Shown here: positions 1 to 10,340 of the stretch, in pieces
Numbering within the stretch: the first letter of the stretch is position 1
Layout: each line of letters starts with the position of its first letter
Assembly: GCA_008729055.1 (NCBI GenBank)
Contig: SDUX01000007.1
Location: 3,726,090-3,790,089 of the forward strand
From: Pyropia haitanensis
Taxonomy: Eukaryota; Rhodophyta; Bangiophyceae; Bangiales; Bangiaceae
Length of the DNA stretch: 64,000 bases
Direction of reading: 5' to 3'
Made by a program: the position numbers and the translations under genes
The notes under the pieces: model-generated
What the model was told of the DNA's origin: nothing
Database searches by the model: none
What the model saw: the letters and a program-made list of their open reading frames with translations, nothing else

Positions 1-90
1 GGATTGTACTTGCGTTGTCGCTCTTCTCCCTCATCCCTCACGTTTTTTCATGTTTGTTTTGGGTCCCCACCGGTCGGGGCCGTGGTGTAG

Positions 91-549
91 GCATGGAGGG
101 CATGAAGGTGGGCGGCCAGCGGCTGCTGGTTGTGCCCCCCGAGCTTGCGTACGGCCCGCGGGGAAAGCCTCCGCTGGTCCCTCCAAACTCCACCGTTGAG
201 TTTGCGGTGTCCCTCCTGTCCGTGCGGCGGTCGGGGACAAACCCCAACAGCGTCATCAATATGGTATGTAGCGCGGGGCGGTGGCGTCTTAGGTTCGGTG
301 TTTTGTATTGCGTGAGCGGGGCGGTACAGGGGGGCGACGGCGAGGAGGATGTTTGTGCGACGTGTGAGCGGGTGCCACAGGAGGGTGTGTGGGGCGTGGG
401 GGTCGGACGGTTGGTTCGTCTGGGACAGTCTTTTTCCAGGACAACGACCACTCACCTTGCTTGTGGTGTGTGGCTTGCTTGGACCGTTCCGTTGGTGCGT
501 CCTGTACGCGACGGGCTGTTCTCTTGTGCAGGGTGCGCAAGTGTATTGA
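91..549 (+). CDS. FKBP-type peptidyl-prolyl isomerase, C-terminal part
   Basis: This is the last part of an FK506-binding-protein-type peptidyl-prolyl cis-trans isomerase, which catalyses proline isomerisation during folding. The visible exon starts after a splice acceptor (GTGTAG ending at 90) and reads GMKVGGQRLLVVPPELAYG, then PPNSTVEFAVSLLSV. This is the conserved final half of the FKBP barrel with the PPELAYG loop of the active site. A donor GTATGT at 264 and an acceptor TTGTGCAG ending at 531 remove a 268-base intron in phase 0. The last exon (532-549) adds only GAQVY and a stop. The N-terminal half and any targeting signal lie before the window. The family is certain. The exact tail depends on the second intron, which otherwise would be read through into low-quality sequence. 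Confidence 0.8.
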
Positions 550-1406
550 TGCGCCGCTCATGGCAGGGAGGCTCGGCTCTTTTGTTTCGAGTCGGCCCCA
601 TGCCTGCACTGGAATGCCTGTTGTTTGGAGTTTTCTTCGTTTTTCCTTCTTTTTATTGCTTGCGGGCTGCTCTGGCATGTGTTACTCAGTTTGGAGTCTC
701 GTCTTGGCAAGCCGCAACTCTACCGGCACCTTTTGGAACATACATCAACCGGGGACACTTGTGTATATGCGTCCTCCTCAACACAGGCTGCAGGCAGGAT
801 GCCGTGGGTACAAACTCAGCAGGGACGACACATGCAAGAGAGCAGCACAGGACCGGAAATAGGGGGAGCCAGCCGCAGCCAATCAAGACAGCTATGGACT
901 GGTAACAAGGGTGCAAAAGGAGAAATAAAACAACTGGGCGGCAGAGGCGCCGCACAGAACAAGGAAGAAATGGAGCAGTGCAGCGCCGAAAAGCCCGCAA
1001 ACCGCAGGTACGGGCGCGGACTGCACGCACCCTGCGCCCTACGAGGGAGCCACCAATAGGGAGTGGCTGTGGCGCAGCCGCAGCTGGCAGTACAACCCAG
1101 CCTACGGGCGTCAAAGGGCAAACGCTACTTGGTCTGCCCATCGGCATCCGCGCCACCCGACACTGCCCAGGCGGCAAGACCGCCCGCAGTAAGAAAGGCC
1201 AGCGCAGAAGATCCACCCGCCAATAACAGCACAATGGACCGGAAGCTGCGGCGACGAAGCGAGGACCATATCAGAGAGAGAGCAGTGGCGAGCGCAAAGC
1301 ACACATACGCGCCGCCAGAGATGCAACCAACAGGGCTCGTGTTAGTATTACCAGTTCCATTCGATACGTACACACCACCCCCGTCGTGCCACTGATATCA
1401 TCCCAG
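550..1406. other. intergenic, no gene seen
   Basis: Mixed-composition sequence between the FKBP gene and the convergent plastid-protein gene. Short open frames on both strands show neither the GC-ended codon pattern of the true genes nor a recognisable domain. It probably holds the two 3' ends. Confidence 0.5.
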
Positions 1407-2350
1407 TCAGAGTGACAGCTCCACTCGCACCGAAACTACGAGTCGCACTCTTCCAGAACAAGCCGAGTAGATGACTCTTCCTATCGGGGGCACCGCCACA
1501 GGCAGCGGCGCAGGGATCTCAACCGCGCGTCCCAATACATGCCCAGTGCACCACACCAGCCACAACCGCCGCCACCACCACTGCCATCCCCTCTCGGCAC
1601 CGCCCCTCCCCCAGACACACGCGACCAACGCGACGTACGAAGTGGCGACATTGGCCCCCTGGGTGCCCTCGTCAAACACCAGTGGGCTGGACGCAAACGT
1701 GCTCTGGACGTTGGCGTAGCCAAGGTACAGCAGGAGCCCAACAACCGCCGCCACACCCGCCCCCCGCAACGCCTGTGATTTGGTCGGCATCGGGAACGGG
1801 GTGGGCCCGCCCTGCAGCTCCTCTGGCACCTCCTTGGCCGCGGCGGCCACCACCTTGACCTCCGGCTCCGCAGACGACTCCACAGACTCGTCCAGGGGCA
1901 CCGCCGGAAAGGAAGACGCCACCGACTCGACGTCCTCGGGCAGCACAATCCACCCATCCTGCGCGTCCACATAGTCCGCCTTGATGGGCCGCATCTCCTT
2001 CACCGCCACGTACGTCGCGTCGCCCGAACGGACATACAGGGAGCGAACAAACTCGTCCAGGGGCTCAATGTCCGCCGTTGTGCCGCTGCTCGCAACGCCC
2101 GTGACCAGCGCGAGGGAGGGCTTGGCCGTGGAGGACTTGGCCGGGCGGAGGACCACCACGTCCCCAACGGTGATGACCACCGCCATGACCATCGGGGGAA
2201 TGGCGGCGGGGGGGGGGGGGCGACGTCAGCAACAACCGCTCGCCGCCGCCGGGCCGCCAGCGGCGCCGCCCGACCGCCCGTCCACTCGCACCGCAGAGCG
2301 CGAACGGCAGACGGGGCGGGGGCCACCAGGGGGGCGCCCACAAACGCCAT
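1407..2350 (-). CDS. probable plastid-targeted single-pass membrane protein, frameshifted at a poly-G run
   Basis: Function not recognised. Reading from ATG at 2350 the protein starts MAFVGAPLVAPAPSAVRALR and stays Arg/Ala/Pro-rich for about 40 residues. The MAFV start is typical of red algal plastid transit peptides. The mature part begins near MVMAVVITVGDVVVLRP (ATG at 2192), has an acidic central region, and carries one hydrophobic segment, AAVVGLLLYLGYANVQ (about 1725-1775). The two parts are in different frames. The shift falls at a 13-base G run (2208-2220) and is healed by one extra base, giving about 314 residues. If the run is correct as written, translation would have to start at 2192 without a transit peptide. 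The C-terminal 60 codons look less coding-like, and a possible donor GTACGT near 1645 suggests an unresolved 3' intron. The VGDVVVLRP stretch resembles a small beta-barrel (SH3-like) start, which is only a guess. Confidence 0.6.
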
Positions 2351-3603
2351 AGCGGGCACACACACCAGTGGGGCCTGCAGGAAGAGAGCGGGGGAAGCGA
2401 GAGACTAGCAGCGGCTACGCAAGGGCTGGCGTCGTGGAGACACCCAGACGCCGGGGATGGGTCGTGTATCAGGGCGGGGGCGGGGGAGAGAGGTCGGCCA
2501 GGACACAGCTCGTCGCGGGCAGGAACGCCGCGGATCAGCGCCATTGCCCCGCGGACCGAGGTGGCCCTCGTGAGGGACCAGCCCACGATGGCAGGAGGGA
2601 TGTCTGGAGGGGGGGTGCCCTCCGAGGCAGCTCCCGCCCCGCGCAATCCCCCACCAGCACACCGGCGACAACAGCCATCATTTTGCACGTGGCACTCGAA
2701 AGTGGGGGGGCACGCGTGCTCCGATGCAGACTATTCGCGCGATTTTCGTCACCCAAGGATCGGTCACGCCTCGGGGCTCTAATTCCATCCACACTTTTCA
2801 CCTTGTGTGGCGGGGGTCCAAGCGAGGGGCGGGCGCCAGAACACCCCCCACGCCAGTGTGAGCGACAGCGAGCGTCGCCGAGATACGTACACGTGTGCGT
2901 TTTCGCGCCCACGGCCGCACGGCCCCCCCCCCCCCCCACCCCACCGCCGCTGCTGACGGGGCGGCGCCAGCGTGCGGCCGCGTGGCGGCCCCTCGTGGGG
3001 GCGGAGACGTGCCGTCGCCGCCGCCGCGCAAGGCCGCGCCCGCGCCGCCCGCTCGCCGTCCCCTCGCGCACGGCCAGTGCAAGCGCGCGCGCCGCCGCCG
3101 CTCCGGCCGGCGCCACCCTCTCCCCGCCGAGGCGCGCCGCCGTCGACGGGCCCCCGTCCTTCCTCTCCTGCCGGGCTGGGTGTACCAACCAGGTGACGCG
3201 GCGCTGTGTCGTGGTTTCTTTTTCGGTGCCGGTTGCTGGGCGTTGCACGTGCACAGCGGGTGTGACGTGGGCGGTAGGGCCGACGCCTCGTCCCTGTCCC
3301 TGTCGCCGTCACTGCCTGCCGCCGCCACTTACCGCCGCCGCCGCTGCCGCCACTGTTGCGGCTGCCGTTGCTTCGCTTGCCACCACCTCGAGTACGGTGG
3401 TGCCCCGCCCCCTCCGCCGCCGTCTCTCCCGCGCCCCCCCAATTTCTTCCCCGCAGTACTCGGTCGCTGCCGGCGCCGGCGCGGTGCGTGACGCGCCCCC
3501 CCCCCCGGCGGTGCCCTCTCCCCACGGGGCGGCCCCGTCCGCGCTCGGCGATGCGGCCGGACCGGCGGGTGCTACGCAGACGTCCGACGGGGGTCGTGCG
3601 ACC
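2351..3603. other. upstream region of the ARM-like gene
   Basis: No gene assigned. The frame of the downstream gene stays open leftwards through here, but the residues are Arg/Pro/Gly noise and there is no ATG with good context before 3604. It contains a 15-base C run at 2923-2937. It probably holds the promoters of the divergent plastid-protein gene and the ARM-like gene. Confidence 0.5.
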
Positions 3604-5730
3604 ATGGCGGGCCCGAGCCCGTTGGATGCGTTAGAGGGGCGGCTGGCCGCCGCCGACAGTGGGGATGAGGGGGAGGTGGGGGGGGCTGGGGGGGACACCG
3701 GCCCCCTCCGTCGTGCGAGTATGGACGAGTGGGTGGCGGCGGTGGCGTACGTCGCGGGTTCGGGGGCGGAGGTGGTGGCGGCCGCCGACGCGGGGTGTGG
3801 CACTGGCGGTGGGGGGGGCGACGCCCCCACTGATGGTGGCCACCTCGTCGCGGCCACCCGCTTGGCGACCGTACTGGCGCGTCACGCGCCTGCTGATGCG
3901 GAGCTGGCGGCCGCGGCGGCGACGGCGGGGGCGGTCCCGCCCTTGCTGCACCTGATTACCACCGCAGCTCGGCCGCCTGCATCGTACGTGGCGGCCGCGG
4001 CACGGCCCAGCGTGGGCATTGAGCGCGGCCTGGCGCCCGCGGTAGACGCGGCGTCCGCGCTGGCGGCGACGCGGCCGGGGCGGGCGGTGGTAATCCACGG
4101 CCTACCTCGCCTGGCCGCCGCCGCGGGGGTGTGCACGGGCCCCGGGCGGGCGGCGGTGCAGGAGGGGGTGCTGCGGCTTGCCGCCGTGGCGCTGGGCGAG
4201 GATGGGGGGGGTGACGACCGCGACGGGGTGGGCGCTGCCGCTGCCGCGACTGCCGCGCTTGCGGTGACGGCGCTGCGGCCCGCGGGCGGCGCGTGGGGCG
4301 GGCTGGGTGCCAAGGGCTGGGGCCCCGATGAGGCCGTTGCGGCTGCCGCCGCGGCCGCGCTGGAGGGGGTCGCGTGCACGCCCTCCCTGCGGGCGGTGGC
4401 GTTGCGGGGTGTGGATCCCGCCGCGGCTGGCTTGGTGGCTGCGGTGGCCGCCTACCCCGCCGTCGACGGGGTGGTTCGGCCGGCGCTGGCGGTCCTCGGT
4501 GTGCTCACCGGCGCGGGGGCGGGCACCTTTGTGGGGGTGCCCATGATGCCGCCCCCCGGCCTGCTACTAGCGCTGTTGGGCGTGTTGGAAGGCGAGGCCA
4601 TCCCTCCCAGCATCCTGGCGTCGGCGCTGTCGCTGGCGTGCGCGGTGGATGTGGTGGCGCTGCTGCCAGTGGCGGGCCGGCCACCGTTGATTGGCCGCGG
4701 TGGTGCGCCGATGGCGGCGCCGCCGCCGCCATCGTCTGTGGGCGCCGCCGCCGGTTGCGGCGGCCGGGTGCGTGGCAGCGATGCCCTCTCTGACGACGAC
4801 TTCCACGCGTGGCTGCAGTGCATCCTCCGCCCCTGTGGGGTGGACGCGGACGCGTGGGACTTGCGGCCGCTGGAGCCGTCGGCCCGCTTCCTCCGCGCTC
4901 TCCTCCACTGGGTGCGGGTGGCCGACGTGGCGGCCGCGCCGCCAGTGGTGGCCACCGCAGCGTGCCACACGGTGCACGTGGTGGCCACCGCGTCGGTCAC
5001 GATGCGGACCGCCCTGCTCGACGCGGGTGGCCGCGGCGCGCTGCTTGGCCTGCTGGCGCGCGCGGCGGCGGTGGTGCCACCGCCGCCGTCGTCGCTCGTT
5101 GAGGCGGGCCTCGCCGCGCTGGCGGCGGTGGGCATCGCGCGGCGGCTATTTTTCTTCTCCTCCCCCGCCAAGGCTGGGGACGAAGAACCGGGCTCGGTCG
5201 GCCGCGTCCTGGCTGCCGCCGTTGCGTGCGTGCCCCCATCAGCGAGGCTGTACCGGCTGGCGCTGGCGGCGATTGGCTCGGCGGTGGTGCTGCCGCCGTC
5301 GACCGACGCCACCGCCGCTGACGCGGCCGCCGCGCTGGGCGTGGCGGTCGCCGCGCTGGCCTCCCCAGACGATGGGGTGGTGGATGCGGCGCTGGCCACC
5401 CTTGCGGGCCTCGTCGGCGTCACCCCCGTCGCCGACGCGTCGGTGGCCGACGCGATTGGGCTGCTGCTGGCGCGGCCGGGGCTCCACCCGTCGCTGGCGA
5501 AACTCGCGTCCGACATCCTCGGCGTCGTGCGGCCCGCCGACCCAAAGGTGGCGGGTGGGGGTGCGGGTGGCGGCGGCGGCGGCGGCGCCTCCCCGCCACC
5601 TTGTGCGCCCCGCACGTGCCTCCCCTCTCCGTCGGGGCGTGGGGCGTCGCGGCATTTACGCGGGCTGCGTCTCGGGGGCGTACCTCGCAAGCGCGTGTCA
5701 TTTGGCAGCGACTCCTTTCACGGGCCTTGA
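3604..5730 (+). CDS. ARM/HEAT-like alpha-helical repeat protein
   Basis: A 708-residue protein whose bulk is a chain of Ala/Leu/Val-rich amphipathic helices, for example LAAAAATAGAVPPLLHLI and DAAALGVAVAALASPDDGV-type units spaced roughly every 40 residues. This is the look of an armadillo/HEAT solenoid, a scaffold for protein contacts. I see no catalytic motif. The start is the ATG in ACCATGGCG at 3604, the first with strong Kozak context. Residues 1-45 are acidic (DSGDEGEVGGAGGD). The stretch FHAWLQCILRPCGVDADAWD (around 4801-4860) is the most distinctive and could seed a family search. The last 60 residues are Gly/Pro/Arg-rich and end in KRVSFGSDSF. They may be a disordered tail or read-through past an unseen 3' intron beginning near 5550. 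The solenoid fold is inferred from periodicity, and no family name can be given. Confidence 0.72.
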   Translation: MAGPSPLDALEGRLAAADSGDEGEVGGAGGDTGPLRRASMDEWVAAVAYVAGSGAEVVAAADAGCGTGGGGGDAPTDGGHLVAATRLATVLARHAPADAELAAAAATAGAVPPLLHLITTAARPPASYVAAAARPSVGIERGLAPAVDAASALAATRPGRAVVIHGLPRLAAAAGVCTGPGRAAVQEGVLRLAAVALGEDGGGDDRDGVGAAAAATAALAVTALRPAGGAWGGLGAKGWGPDEAVAAAAAAALEGVACTPSLRAVALRGVDPAAAGLVAAVAAYPAVDGVVRPALAVLGVLTGAGAGTFVGVPMMPPPGLLLALLGVLEGEAIPPSILASALSLACAVDVVALLPVAGRPPLIGRGGAPMAAPPPPSSVGAAAGCGGRVRGSDALSDDDFHAWLQCILRPCGVDADAWDLRPLEPSARFLRALLHWVRVADVAAAPPVVATAACHTVHVVATASVTMRTALLDAGGRGALLGLLARAAAVVPPPPSSLVEAGLAALAAVGIARRLFFFSSPAKAGDEEPGSVGRVLAAAVACVPPSARLYRLALAAIGSAVVLPPSTDATAADAAAALGVAVAALASPDDGVVDAALATLAGLVGVTPVADASVADAIGLLLARPGLHPSLAKLASDILGVVRPADPKVAGGGAGGGGGGGASPPPCAPRTCLPSPSGRGASRHLRGLRLGGVPRKRVSFGSDSFHGP

Positions 5731-7016
5731 GCGGCGCCGTAGCGTGCTCGGCTGATCCACTCTGTGTACTCGTTAGCGTTGGCCACGCTGGCTGGCTGTC
5801 CCTGCTGCACCCTTTTTTGGCGTCCTCTACGATTGCATCATTGCTGCTCACATCCACCCACTGACTGACTGGTGTCATCCACCCTCCGCGCGCTGCTGGC
5901 AGGCGCTGCTCCTCCCCTTCTACCATCCGATCTCTTGGCCGGGATGGGGTTGTCCTTTTTGATGGAGGGGGGGCAGGGGAGGTGGGTCCCGCGGCGTCCT
6001 CTCCGTTCTCTTGCGGCCGGTTGTTGGGCCTGCTGGCCGCGGCTGAGTTCCTGTGCTGCATTCTTTCCTCCGCGCTCCGTCTCCTTTCTGCTGCGTTCCT
6101 CGTTTGGCGAGTTCAGTCGAGGATGTTCTCTGGCGGCGCTGCCGCCGTCGACGTTGTCGTACTTTCTTTTTGTCCCGTCTCTCTGTGCGTCTCGCCATCA
6201 TCCGTGCTCGTTGGCTGGCCAACCTGCCTCCTGGCGCATGTACATACTGTTCCCGCTGCTTTCACGCCGGGGGGGGTAGGCAGGCGGCCGATCGAGCGAT
6301 GGTGCGACGCTGCTGAGCGTGGACCGCGGGCAAGCATACTCTCTTTTTCTTCTTTCTTTGGCTGCACGCATTTGTGTACCTGCCTCCCTTTTGCATTCAG
6401 CTTCTTCCTCTTTCTAGAGCCGAGGGTGTAGATGGATCGTGCTGTTACCTGCTTTGCAGGAGTAACGTGATTCTCTCCTTTTGTCGCGTAGCGTCCAGCC
6501 GTTTAGTGAGCGCCTCCCGACTGTGGCACAACCATCAGCGCCCGACAGGCATCCCCGCCACGGCCACACCCCTATTGTACTCCCCAGTGCTGGACCCCGA
6601 TAGACACACTGGGGGTGGCGAAGCGGCCTTTGGAAAACCCGGACCAATTTTCATTGACTCTTGGTCGGAAGAAAGAACACTTCGCAGACAGCGCATGCTG
6701 CCTGATGACGTCATCACGGATTGCGTCTGTCAGCTGGGAGTACCAGCGGCCTTCCCGGGCCCGTCTCGCTCCCACTTCGACTTGGCCGGTCGTTGTCGTC
6801 GGGTGTTCATCACGGGCGCACGCCTGGGACACCTCGCCCTCCGTCTGCCCTACCTTTCTTCCTTGTCCTCCCGTCCCACCATCCCTTCCGCTCTGCAACC
6901 TCCCTGCTGACCCGCCCGCGGGTGCCTGAGTGGCTGACTCCGTCGGTACCACCAGCGCCCTCGCCCCCCCTGCTGCCGTGTCGATTCTTTCCTTGCCACC
7001 TGTCCTGCCCGTCGCC
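5731..7016. other. T-rich intergenic region
   Basis: Noticeably more T-rich than its surroundings, with many pyrimidine tracts resembling a promoter/5' leader or intron. No open frame here has coding character. It could be the 3' region of the ARM-like gene plus the leader of the small ORF at 7017. Confidence 0.45.
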
Positions 7017-7139
7017 ATGGCGCGCAAGATGCCCAAGAAGTCGGGAATGCTTATAAAGAGCCCCGCAGGGATTGTCATCTTAGTGCTGTTGTTGCTGCGC
7101 GTGCTGGCGCAGTTGTTGAAATGGCGCCGGGGGGGATAG
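7017..7139 (+). CDS. possible 40-residue single-pass membrane microprotein
   Basis: A short frame starts at the ATG in GTCGCCATGGCG, an excellent Kozak match, after a long pyrimidine-rich leader like those before the real genes here. The product is basic (MARKMPKKSGMLIKSP), then has one strongly hydrophobic segment, AGIVILVLLLLRVLAQLL, and ends KWRRGG. The basic flanks on both sides of a single helix suit a small tail- or signal-anchored membrane protein of the ER, mitochondrion or plastid. I do not recognise the family. It is not OST4, SEC61-beta or RAMP4 by motif. An in-frame upstream ATG at 6930 would add 29 Ala/Pro/Ser-rich residues. The frame is short enough to occur by chance, so confidence is low. 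Confidence 0.33.
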   Translation: MARKMPKKSGMLIKSPAGIVILVLLLLRVLAQLLKWRRGG

Positions 7140-8272
7140 ACCCACTCTTGGTGCCGCTGCGGTGGGGTCGCCGGATTGGCCGGGGGGCGGCAGGGGGGGG
7201 TCGTGACGGCGCGGTGGCAGAAGCCAGGATGGAGCCAAGGCGCGTCTCGACAAGCGGGCGGGGCAGCGACTGCTCGAGCCTGGCGACGGTCGCCGGGCCG
7301 CCTTCTTCTGATGGGTCACTTTTGCAGCTGGTGCAGTTGGGGATAGTTGATACCCACGTTGTTGGGGACAGGGTTGGAAGCTGCGGGCTGTGCTTCGACA
7401 GCCACGAGCCCGCCAAGCTCGCTGGATTGGTCACCTGGCAGCCGAGCCCCTTGGAAGACAGCGACGGCTGCGTGGGTTGTGCGCCTGTGGCAGGCCCGAG
7501 GCGCGCGGGGGGTGATGGGTGGATGGGTGGGTGTCGGTTTGGATGGCGGACTTGGGCGTTGCCGTGGCCCGCCAGCGACACCGCCCCGGAGGCGCATGGT
7601 GGCATGGTATCCCCGCCTGTGCGATCCGTACGAGGGGAGTGTTCGCGGGGTCGTGCTGGGGTGGCCGGTGGGTGCCCGCGGGCGCGACGGAGGTACGAGA
7701 AACCGCGCCACCGGAGTTCAGGGCTGGGGGTTACACGGTGTGCCCAAGTGCGCAGCGGCTGAGTGGTTTTTTGTTGTTGATTTTCTCGACGTTTGGATAC
7801 GAGTGCCTCTTACATGTCATCACCGACTTAGGGTCCGAGGGGGCTCTGCCGTACAAACGGGCAGCTCTGGTGCAGGACAAGGAGCAGGAACAGGCGTGCC
7901 CGTGGGTACACGACTCGGTCAGGGGACGAAGCCCATGCCGTGCCCGCGGGGGTTCCCGGTGGGCGCGATCACATCCGGGGCGGATTGGCGATAGCGGCGA
8001 TACAGCGAGCACATGACGTCGAGCAGACGCCGAAAAATATGTTCACTCCCATCGCACTCTCCGCCTTTTCAACACACCAGTTGAACTCCCCTGCCACACA
8101 GTTGCCTGTACCGCTCAATGAGACCATGAAAGAAAAGACGATATCAACGAGAACAATGATGGCAACAACCAAGCGATAGCGGCAATAGGAGCAAACGCAG
8201 ATGCAGTCCACACAAACCGTCCTTGGAACGACGGAACGAGTACGCCTGGAAGGACGGGCCGCACGCCAGCTC
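7140..8272. other. intergenic, no gene seen
   Basis: Sequence between the small ORF and the convergent 3' end of the helicase gene. Open frames on both strands lack domains and GC-ended codons. The stretch 8020-8210 is richer in A and T and probably is the 3' UTR and polyadenylation zone of the helicase. Confidence 0.5.
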
Positions 8273-10340
8273 TTACGCCGTCATGTACGACGACTGGTCA
8301 ATGGTCTTGGGGAGCTCCGCAATGGCCACCTCAAAGCGGGACTGCACATCCGCCAGCACCGTCGAGTCCGCGTCCGATGAGACAAAGGAGATAGCCAGAC
8401 CCTTGGTCCCAAAGCGGCCCGCGCGACCAACCCGATGCAGATACGAGTCCGCGTCCGCCGACATGTCGTAGTTGATGACAATGTTGACGCGCTCAATATC
8501 AATGCCACGACCAAAAATGTCCGTAGCCACCAAGATGCGCTTTTGGAAGTCCTTAAACGCCTTGTACCGCCGGATGCGCTCGTCCTGCGCCATACCAGAG
8601 TGGATGGCGATGGACGGGAAGTTGCACTCGACGAGCAGCTTGTTCAGCTCAGTCGCGCGCGCGACCGACTTGACAAAGATAACCACCTGGTTGAACTCCA
8701 GGGCGTCCAGGATGTCACTCAGCTTCCGATTCTTCTCCGCTTCCTCCAGCCGCGCATAGTACTGCAGCAGGCCGTGGAGCGTCAGCTTGGTCTCGTCATC
8801 CACAAACACCTCCATCGGGTCCACCATAAACTTCTTGGCCACAGCACGGATCTCCTTGGCCAGCGTGGCCGTGAACATCATGACTTGCTTCGAGTGCGGC
8901 GTCGCGCGGAAAATGTCTTGCACGTCCCGGCGCATGTCAAGGGCCTCCAGCATCTTGTCGCACTCGTCCAGCACAAAGAACTTGACCTTGGACAGGTCCA
9001 GAATCTTTTGGTTGGTCAGATCGAGCACCCGTCCCGGCGTGCCCACAATCACATGCGGTGGGGCATCCGACGTCAGCAGCTCCTTGTGTTGGCGGATGGG
9101 CACACCGCCATAAATGACTGACGTCCGAACCGACGGCTTGTACTTGGAGAAACGCTCAAACTCGTGAGCAATCTGGTACGCCAGCTCGCGGGTGTGAGTC
9201 AAGACGACGACCGACACTTCCCCGTCTACAGGTTCCATCTGCTGGAGGCACGACAGGGTAAAGACGGCAGTCTTGCCCATTCCCGACTTGGCTTGGCACA
9301 AGACATCCATGCCAAGAATGGCTTGCGGGATGCACTCATGTTGCACCTCGGAAGGATGCTCAAAGCCACAATCCTGAAGCGCGCACAACATCAAGTGCCC
9401 GAGGTCAACACCACCCAGACCAACAACGCGAAGAGAAAGGTCAGTTTAGACATCAGTACAAACAAGATTGAAGCGCTCCGCTTGAACGCGCGTGATTGCA
9501 CAACCCAACACACGCACCACACACTGCAGTCACTCGGCAAGCACTCAAAAACACTCTCGCAACCGTGAGAAAACATCGCAACAGACATACCTGGATGGCC
9601 CGCAGCAGCTCTGGCTTGAGGAGGAAGTCCTTGAATCCCGCAGAGTGGATTCCCACATAGGTGCCCCTTCACAGTCGGGGACAGGAGGGACAGGCGATCG
9701 GGAGTGCGGTTGCGGCACGGCAATCACCCCAAGGAGGTGCCGATCAGGAGAGACGGGTACGCCCAAGGTGGAAGAGTAGTCCAAGAAGAGAAGACATGGC
9801 GACGCCAGCAGTGGAGGAGAGTCCAGCATCAGCACTACTGAAGCGCAACACGCGGGATATGGTACCTAGCAAGATGTCCAGGTCCGGCCGCGTCGACCGC
9901 CACCACCACGACGACGACGGGAGACGATGATGAACACCGTCCGTCCGGCACTCTCCATACCTCCGACCACGCCACACGGCGTACAAAGGCCATGAGGCCC
10001 ACAAAAGGCAAGCCTCGGCCAATGATGACAAGAGCAGCACGCCCTCCAAAAAGGTAGGAGTCTTGGGGCACGCCACGAACCACCGTGGCCGCCGCACACA
10101 CCACCAGGTGCCGGGACCGACCAAAAGCAAACGCAGGGCGCAAGGCCAGAGGCGGGTGGGCTGCACCTAGATCGGGTCGTACTTTTTGTTCTCTTTGCCC
10201 GATGCCGGGCCCTTATCGCCAGCAACGACGGCCACGGCGGTCGGCGCAACGGGCGCGACGCCGGCGTCGTCTTCCTCCTCGTAGTCGACGAGACCCTCCT
10301 CCTCACCGAGCTCCTCCGCGGGCTTGCCGTTGGTCGCCAT
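8273..10340 (-). CDS. SUB2: DEAD-box ATP-dependent RNA helicase UAP56/Sub2 (DDX39), three exons
   Basis: Nuclear RNA helicase of the TREX complex. It drives early spliceosome assembly and mRNA export. Exons on the minus strand are 10340-10183, 9666-9591 and 9373-8273, giving 444 residues (human UAP56 428). Donors are GTACGA and GTATGT; acceptors are TGAAG and CTTCAG. The joined frame is exact: KENKK, then [20 protein letters not shown], then [18 protein letters not shown]. Motifs: Q-motif region 81-95, AKSGMGKT at 106-113, PTREL-equivalent THTREL at 137-142, TPGR at 190-193, DECD at 214-217 (the Sub2/UAP56 signature), TAT at 246-248, and HRVGRAGR at 391-398. The N-terminus ([15 protein letters not shown]) is the conserved acidic UAP56-binding motif that contacts Yra1/ALY-type adaptors. 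The start ATG sits in GCGTCATGGCG. All catalytic residues are present. Identification is near certain. Confidence 0.97.

Noticed and set aside
2368..3603. Open frame extending the ARM-like protein by 412 residues at its N-terminus
   Set aside because: No ATG in good context, residue composition is Arg/Pro/Gly noise that changes character sharply at 3604, and it contains a 15-C run.
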